Assembly (NCBI GenBank): GCA_041552055.1
Contig: JBFELO010000151.1
Coordinates: 1-10,872, forward strand
From: JBFELO01 sp041552055
GTDB taxonomy: Bacteria > Acidobacteriota > Thermoanaerobaculia > Thermoanaerobaculales > Sulfomarinibacteraceae
DNA length: 10,872 nucleotides
Direction: 5' to 3'
In this document: one piece after another, positions 7,211-10,872 of the stretch
Position numbering within the stretch: position 1 is the first letter of the stretch
How the letters are laid out: every line of letters starts with the position of its first letter
Notes under the pieces: generated by a model
Told to the model about the DNA's origin: nothing
The model's input: the letters and a program-made list of their open reading frames with translations, nothing else
Databases searched by the model: none
Made by a program: the position numbers and the translations under genes

Positions 7211-7215
7211 GAAGG
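7211..7215 (+). promoter_or_regulatory. Candidate ribosome site GAAGG for the beta-helix gene
   Basis: GAAGG lies five bases before GTG at 7221. It is the main reason for choosing that start. GTG at 7185 and ATG at 7308 are in the same frame but lack a ribosome site; 7308 would also leave too little basic n-region for a signal peptide. Confidence 0.4.
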
Positions 7216-7220
7216 CGCGC

Positions 7221-8678
7221 GTGCAGATCGGTCTGAACGCCCTGTCGAGCCGAATCGTCACCACCGCCGCGCCTACCTGCCAGCTCAGAAACGTCTTCGC
7301 GGTGACGATGTCGGTGTTACTGCTCGCCACCGCCGCCGCCGCGCAGGGGCCGATCTTCGCCGATGGTTTCGAGTGGGGTGACACCGGCGACTGGGCGACG
7401 ACACGCCCGGTCCGGTGCGACCGCCTCGAGACCTTCGATCGCAACCTCGAGCCGTCCACCGTGCTGCACGTGGCCACCTCGGGCAGTGACGCGACCGGGG
7501 ACGGTTCAGCCGAGAGTCCGTTCGCCACGATTGGCCGCGCCGTCGGCGCAGCGACCCCGGGAACGGCCGTCCGCGTACATGAGGGCAGCTACGGCGGCGG
7601 CATCTACCTGGCAAACGTGACGGGCACCGAGTCGGCGCCGATCTGGATCGGGGGAGTCGAGGGCGAGGCGAGACCGCGCATCGAGGGCGGCGGCGAGGGG
7701 TTGCACCTCACCCGCGCGAGCTACGTCGTCGTCCACGACCTCGAGGTTGCCAACGCGCTGCACAACGGGATCAACTGCGACGACGGCGGCGATTACGGGG
7801 ACCCCCTCGCGACCCACCACGTGACGTTCCGCGGGCTCTACATCCACGACATCGGGACGGGCGGCAACGAGGACTGCCTCAAGCTGTCAGGGCTCGACGA
7901 CTACTGGGTCGTCTTGTCCGATTTCGCGCGCTGCGGCGGTGGGCTGTCGGGCAGTGGGGTGGACCATGTCGGCTGCCACCACGGGCTCGTCGCCCGGAAC
8001 TTCTTCCACGAGCTGTCGGCCAACGCGGTCCAGTCCAAGGGCGGCAGCGAGGATATCGAGATCCGCTGGAACCGCTTCGTCGAGTCGGGCCAGCGCAGCC
8101 TCAACATGGGCGGCAGCACGGGCTTCGACTACTTTCGGCCGCCGCTGTCCGACACAGAGGCCAACGCCGAAGCTCGCGACATCCGGGTCGTCGCCAACCT
8201 GTTCGAGGGTTCCGAGGCGGCGGTCGCCTACGTAGGCTGCGTCGGCTGCGCGGTCTTCAACAACACCATCGTCGATCCCCACAACTGGATCCTGCGCATC
8301 CTGCAGGAGACCAACAGCACGGCGACCTACGTGTTCGAGCAGTGCCGGGACGGGGAGTTCCTGAACAACATCGTGTACTTCGATCGCTCCGATCTGTCGA
8401 CCTACGTCAACATCGGACCGAACACCCAGGCGGAGACCTTCGCCTTTGCCAACAACCTCTGGTACGCCTGGAACGCCCCTGCGCAATCAGAGCCGACTCT
8501 CCCGGTGACCGAGAGCGACGGGATCTACGGCGAGGATCCGGCGATGGACGCCGACTACCGTATCGGACCTGCCAGCCCGGCGGCCGGTGCCGGGCTCCCC
8601 GATGTCACGGTGGGCGGCGATCTGGCCGGCGCGTGCTACGCCACCCCGCCGAGCATCGGGGCGTTCGAAGCGCGCTGA
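7221..8678 (+). CDS. Secreted right-handed parallel beta-helix protein
   Basis: With the start at GTG 7221 this is 485 residues; the start is uncertain. The signal peptide core is at about 24-42 (RNVFAV, SVLLLATAAAAQ). Directly after cleavage comes GPIFADGFEWGDTGDWAT (43-60), a DGFE-type motif frequent behind signal peptides in some GC-rich lineages. Residues about 82-145 match the first turns of parallel beta-helix proteins: VLHVATSGSDATGDGS, SPFATIGRAVGAATPGTAV, then EGSYGGGIYL. Irregular helix turns follow to about 415, with NGINCDDGGDYG (182-193), HVTFRGLYIHDIGTGGNEDC (200-219), WNRFVESG and FNNTIVDP. The end, SPAAGAGLPD to PPSIGAFEAR (452-485), is the usual closing segment of such secreted helices. 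Paired cysteines (C338/C341 and others) suggest disulfides. Family knowledge: this fold serves polysaccharide lyases and hydrolases as well as passive surface proteins. No lyase active site is clear, so an enzyme role is open. It is probably in one operon with the upstream LamG-like gene. No terminator is seen before the converging gene. Confidence 0.82.
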   Translation: MQIGLNALSSRIVTTAAPTCQLRNVFAVTMSVLLLATAAAAQGPIFADGFEWGDTGDWATTRPVRCDRLETFDRNLEPSTVLHVATSGSDATGDGSAESPFATIGRAVGAATPGTAVRVHEGSYGGGIYLANVTGTESAPIWIGGVEGEARPRIEGGGEGLHLTRASYVVVHDLEVANALHNGINCDDGGDYGDPLATHHVTFRGLYIHDIGTGGNEDCLKLSGLDDYWVVLSDFARCGGGLSGSGVDHVGCHHGLVARNFFHELSANAVQSKGGSEDIEIRWNRFVESGQRSLNMGGSTGFDYFRPPLSDTEANAEARDIRVVANLFEGSEAAVAYVGCVGCAVFNNTIVDPHNWILRILQETNSTATYVFEQCRDGEFLNNIVYFDRSDLSTYVNIGPNTQAETFAFANNLWYAWNAPAQSEPTLPVTESDGIYGEDPAMDADYRIGPASPAAGAGLPDVTVGGDLAGACYATPPSIGAFEAR

Positions 8679-8704
8679 CGCCAACGGCGGGATGGACCTC
8701 GTCC

Positions 8705-9397
8705 CTAGTGGCCGCCCCGCACCGGCCACACGTAGTACGAGGAACCCTTGAAGACGGCAGAGGTCAGGCCGCTGTCGAGACTCATGCTCCAGCCGTAGCC
8801 CGTGCTGGACACGTTGGTGGACGACGTCCAGTAATAGTCGGACTGGACCCCCACAAACGGATGTTCTGTCGGGATGGCCGGGCTGTATTGACCGTAGTCG
8901 ATGAGACTCGCCAGCTCCCTGATGTTCGGCACCCGCCAGTCGCCGAAGGTGCCGGCTGTGTAGTTCGTGCAGGTGGTCACGGATCCGCTGTTGAGCGAGG
9001 CGACCTCGGCGGGAGCGTTGATCCACTGCTCAGTACCGAAACAGTTCGCGTCCTGCAGCCAGATCAGTCCGGTGAGCTGATCCGTGACCGTCCCGTCGCC
9101 GTTCAGTGTGAATCGGGGCGTCGGCCACGCGACCCCGGCCTGCAGCTCGCCGTCCTGCCCGGTCCCGGCGCATATGATCGGGGTACCGCTACCGTCCCAG
9201 CAGCCCGTTTGCCCGGTATCGGCGACGGGAGCGGGGTAGGTCAACGCTGCGGTCGACTGCACCGTCCCGTCGGGAAACTCGATGCCGCCGCTCGCCAGAA
9301 CGATCGAGGGGTCCTGCGCTACCGCCCATGAACCACAGAAGAGGCCGATCACACACAGACTTCGAAGCACGCTCCACCCGTCGCCGTCGATTCGCAT
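8705..9397 (-). CDS. Secreted DUF1566 (Lcl C-terminal) domain protein
   Basis: This 230-residue protein has a signal peptide (about 1-28, ending SWAVAQ). A short segment SGGIEFPDGTVQSTAA (36-51) follows, a motif common in fibre-like or stalk-like surface proteins. The DUF1566/Lcl domain covers about 60-230: VADTGQTGCWDGSG, ELQAGVAWPTPRFTLNGDG, TVTDQLTGLIWLQDANCFG (103-121), GDWRVPNIRELASLIDYG (152-169), YYWTSS (188-193) and YYVWPVRGG (221-229). These are the full set of family landmarks, so the domain is complete. In Legionella the domain is the end of a collagen-like adhesin that binds sulfated glycans; whether that holds here is unknown, since no collagen repeats are present. The start is the ATG at 9397, with AAGGAGG (9409-9403) five bases before it. 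The gene converges on the beta-helix gene with a 26-bp gap. It lies downstream of the sulfatase on the same strand, and two small hairpins lie between the two. Confidence 0.9.
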   Translation of the reverse strand: MRIDGDGWSVLRSLCVIGLFCGSWAVAQDPSIVLASGGIEFPDGTVQSTAALTYPAPVADTGQTGCWDGSGTPIICAGTGQDGELQAGVAWPTPRFTLNGDGTVTDQLTGLIWLQDANCFGTEQWINAPAEVASLNSGSVTTCTNYTAGTFGDWRVPNIRELASLIDYGQYSPAIPTEHPFVGVQSDYYWTSSTNVSSTGYGWSMSLDSGLTSAVFKGSSYYVWPVRGGH

Positions 9398-9417
9398 GCC
9401 GTCCTCCTTCCCACCGG

Positions 9418-9461
9418 AAAAATGCTCCCTCGGAACCAGGGTATCCTGACGCTTCGTCGGG
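9418..9461 (-). other. Tandem small hairpins between sulfatase and DUF1566 genes
   Basis: Read on the minus strand, a hairpin at 9461-9445 (seven positions with one mismatch, 3-nt loop) is followed by CCCT-N7-AGGG (9441-9427) and, after a few bases, TTTTT (9422-9418). This could be a weak terminator for the sulfatase or a structured leader of the DUF1566 gene, whose ribosome site follows nine bases later. The stems are short and the function is unproven. Confidence 0.3.
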
Positions 9462-9509
9462 AGGGCGGTGTCCGTGCGATCGAACCGGGCACGAGGCGAT
9501 GTATGTCAC

Positions 9510-10872
9510 CTAACCGGCAGGGTCGTGTGGTCGCTCCGTCTGAAGCTGGGCGCGCGTGCCCTCGGGATCGAGTTCGGCCGCCCTCGCGAGGAAGGGGGCC
9601 GCGTCATCGGCTCGGCCCATCGAGATCAAGATCTTGCCCATCATGACGTAACCGTTGAACAGGTCAGGCCGCATTTCGATCATCGACTCCGCGGCGGACA
9701 GCGCCTTGGCTTGGCTGTCGGGCCAGACATACGCAAGCGCAATCGAATTCAGGTCGTGATAGTCGATCAGGTCTTTAGGGTCACTCGCTGAAGGATCGAA
9801 CTCCAAATTGGCAGCACTTTCCGTCGTGCCGACATATCCGAGCCTCTCCAGTCTCCTGGCCGTCTCCGCGTCGAGTTCGATCCGTCCATTTGTTGCGTTC
9901 GTGGCGAAATCATCGACTATATTCCGTAGTTTTTCTCTGAGCTGAGGTACTCGATTTGGTTCGAGATCAATCAGGTTGATCCGCTCGTATATGTCGTTTG
10001 AAATGTTGTACAGTTCGGATCGGGTCGTGTGAATATATTTGTACTCTCCGAAGATGACACTAAGGAGAGAATTGCCGCCATACTTCTTCGCTTCTATAGA
10101 GTAACTGAAGATGGCACGATCGGAATAAAGGTTCTCTCTTCCATAGAAACTGTCCGTCAGATCTCTTCCCGAAGAGATTCCCGTCGATTCGATTCCGAGT
10201 GCGGCACAAATCGTTGGAGTGATGTCGACGAGGCCGACGGAATCTCGCACACGGATATGACCACCGTAGCCTGGAACCTTGAGAATCAACGGCACCTTGA
10301 TGGTCGAATTGTAGATGAAGAAACCGTGACTGAACTCTCCGTGTTCCTCGTGGCTCTCGCCGTGGTCGGCCGTAATGCAGATGAGGCTCTTGTCGTATAG
10401 GCCGCGCTCCTTGAGCCGGGTGATCAGCTGTCCTATGCAGTGATCCGTGAAGGCGATCTCGCCGACATAATCCTGCACGAATTCGGGATACTCGCGGTAC
10501 AACTCCTTGAATCTCGATGCGAACGGCTCAGGAGGGTCATACGGCGCATGAGGATCGAAATAGTGAATGAAGACGAAGTTCTTCTGGTCTCGGTTGTGCT
10601 CCAGCCACTCGAGCGCCCGCGCCGTCGTCTCGTCGCCCCGCCGTTCGGGTATACCGATCTCGCCCGTCACATCGTCGTTATAGACATCAAACCCCTGATC
10701 GAGGCCGAACATTGAATCCAGAATGAACGAGCCGACGAATGCGCCAGTTTGGAATCCTTGTTCCTTCAGTATTTCAGCAAGAGTCACGTGATTACTGGCG
10801 AGAACATAGTGGTTGTTGTCAAGAACTCCGAGCTGCGGAGGAATCATCCCTGTGAGCATGGTTGCATGAGAT
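9510..10872 (-). CDS. Sulfatase-family hydrolase with short TPR tail, N-terminus outside the window
   Basis: The gene runs off the right edge: the frame is open past the in-frame ATG at 10859 to the last base, and the residues before it read SHAT, part of the family's PSHATMLTG active-site region. The residue that becomes formylglycine in true sulfatases lies just outside, so catalytic status cannot be judged. About 453 residues are visible. Counting from M10859, landmarks are FVGSFILDSMFGLDQGFD (41-58), FIHYFDPHAPYDPP (97-110), the metal-binding ITADHGESHEEHGEFSHGF (162-180) and STIKVPLIL (185-193). The catalytic part ends at LERLGYVG (337-344), the usual junction to TPR repeats in this family. 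Only about two TPR units follow (about 365-432), fewer than I expect for the family. Known members of the alkaline-phosphatase superfamily cut sulfate esters or phosphoester bonds, usually outside the cytoplasm. Base composition drops to 40-48% G+C over much of the catalytic part but is about 75% in the TPR end, unlike the neighbours; transfer or recombination is possible. Confidence 0.88.
   Translation of the reverse strand, partial: SHATMLTGMIPPQLGVLDNNHYVLASNHVTLAEILKEQGFQTGAFVGSFILDSMFGLDQGFDVYNDDVTGEIGIPERRGDETTARALEWLEHNRDQKNFVFIHYFDPHAPYDPPEPFASRFKELYREYPEFVQDYVGEIAFTDHCIGQLITRLKERGLYDKSLICITADHGESHEEHGEFSHGFFIYNSTIKVPLILKVPGYGGHIRVRDSVGLVDITPTICAALGIESTGISSGRDLTDSFYGRENLYSDRAIFSYSIEAKKYGGNSLLSVIFGEYKYIHTTRSELYNISNDIYERINLIDLEPNRVPQLREKLRNIVDDFATNATNGRIELDAETARRLERLGYVGTTESAANLEFDPSASDPKDLIDYHDLNSIALAYVWPDSQAKALSAAESMIEMRPDLFNGYVMMGKILISMGRADDAAPFLARAAELDPEGTRAQLQTERPHDPAG

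Noticed and set aside
10029..10715. Two short plus-strand open frames opposite the sulfatase gene
   Set aside because: They are antisense to well-conserved sulfatase motifs and show no ribosome site or family pattern.
1..10872. CRISPR array, tRNA, rRNA, insertion sequence or attachment site
   Set aside because: I saw no regularly spaced repeats, cloverleaf-like genes, transposase motifs or matching terminal repeats anywhere in the window.

Overview
The window is about 10.9 kb of GC-rich bacterial DNA. Most of it is roughly two-thirds G+C or higher by eye. It carries eight protein-coding genes and no RNA gene, CRISPR array or insertion sequence that I can recognise. The organism is probably a Gram-negative bacterium of the Acidobacteriota type (Thermoanaerobaculia-like), or another GC-rich sediment or soil lineage such as Myxococcota or Krumholzibacteriota. 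This rests on several secreted proteins with a DGFE-type motif after the signal peptide, a sulfatase-TPR protein with an LGYVG junction, a PQQ-type propeller, and a GT39-type membrane glycosyltransferase. Only a database search could settle the lineage.

Layout from left to right. Positions 1-204 hold the C-terminal end of a cation diffusion facilitator metal transporter. Then comes a 214-bp regulatory gap with a clear sigma70-type promoter and a strong ribosome site. It leads into a secreted Vpr-like subtilisin protease (419-2929), which ends in a textbook terminator. On the opposite strand, and converging on it, is a secreted PQQ-type beta-propeller protein with an extra C-terminal domain (3048-4523, TTG start). 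Divergent from that is a membrane GT39/PMT-like glycosyltransferase (4656-6230). Two adjacent plus-strand genes follow, probably co-transcribed: a secreted protein with a stacked-beta domain and a LamG-like domain (6329-7177), and a secreted parallel beta-helix protein (about 7221-8678). Two minus-strand genes close the window: a secreted DUF1566/Lcl-domain protein (8705-9397), and a sulfatase with a short TPR tail whose start lies beyond the right edge (9510-10872).

All seven genes after the transporter fragment appear to make exported, surface or membrane proteins, or an enzyme of a family that is usually exported. There are no transposases, regulators or defence genes between them. I see no single pathway tying them together. 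The parts would suit extracellular breakdown and surface decoration (protease, sulfatase, glycosyltransferase, beta-helix and LamG-like proteins), but that link is inference. I did not find a convincing new multi-gene system. The points most worth a second look are the sharp base-composition change inside the sulfatase gene, the shared DGFE/DDF-type motifs of the two adjacent secreted proteins, the fused domain on the propeller protein, and the structured leader of the protease gene.
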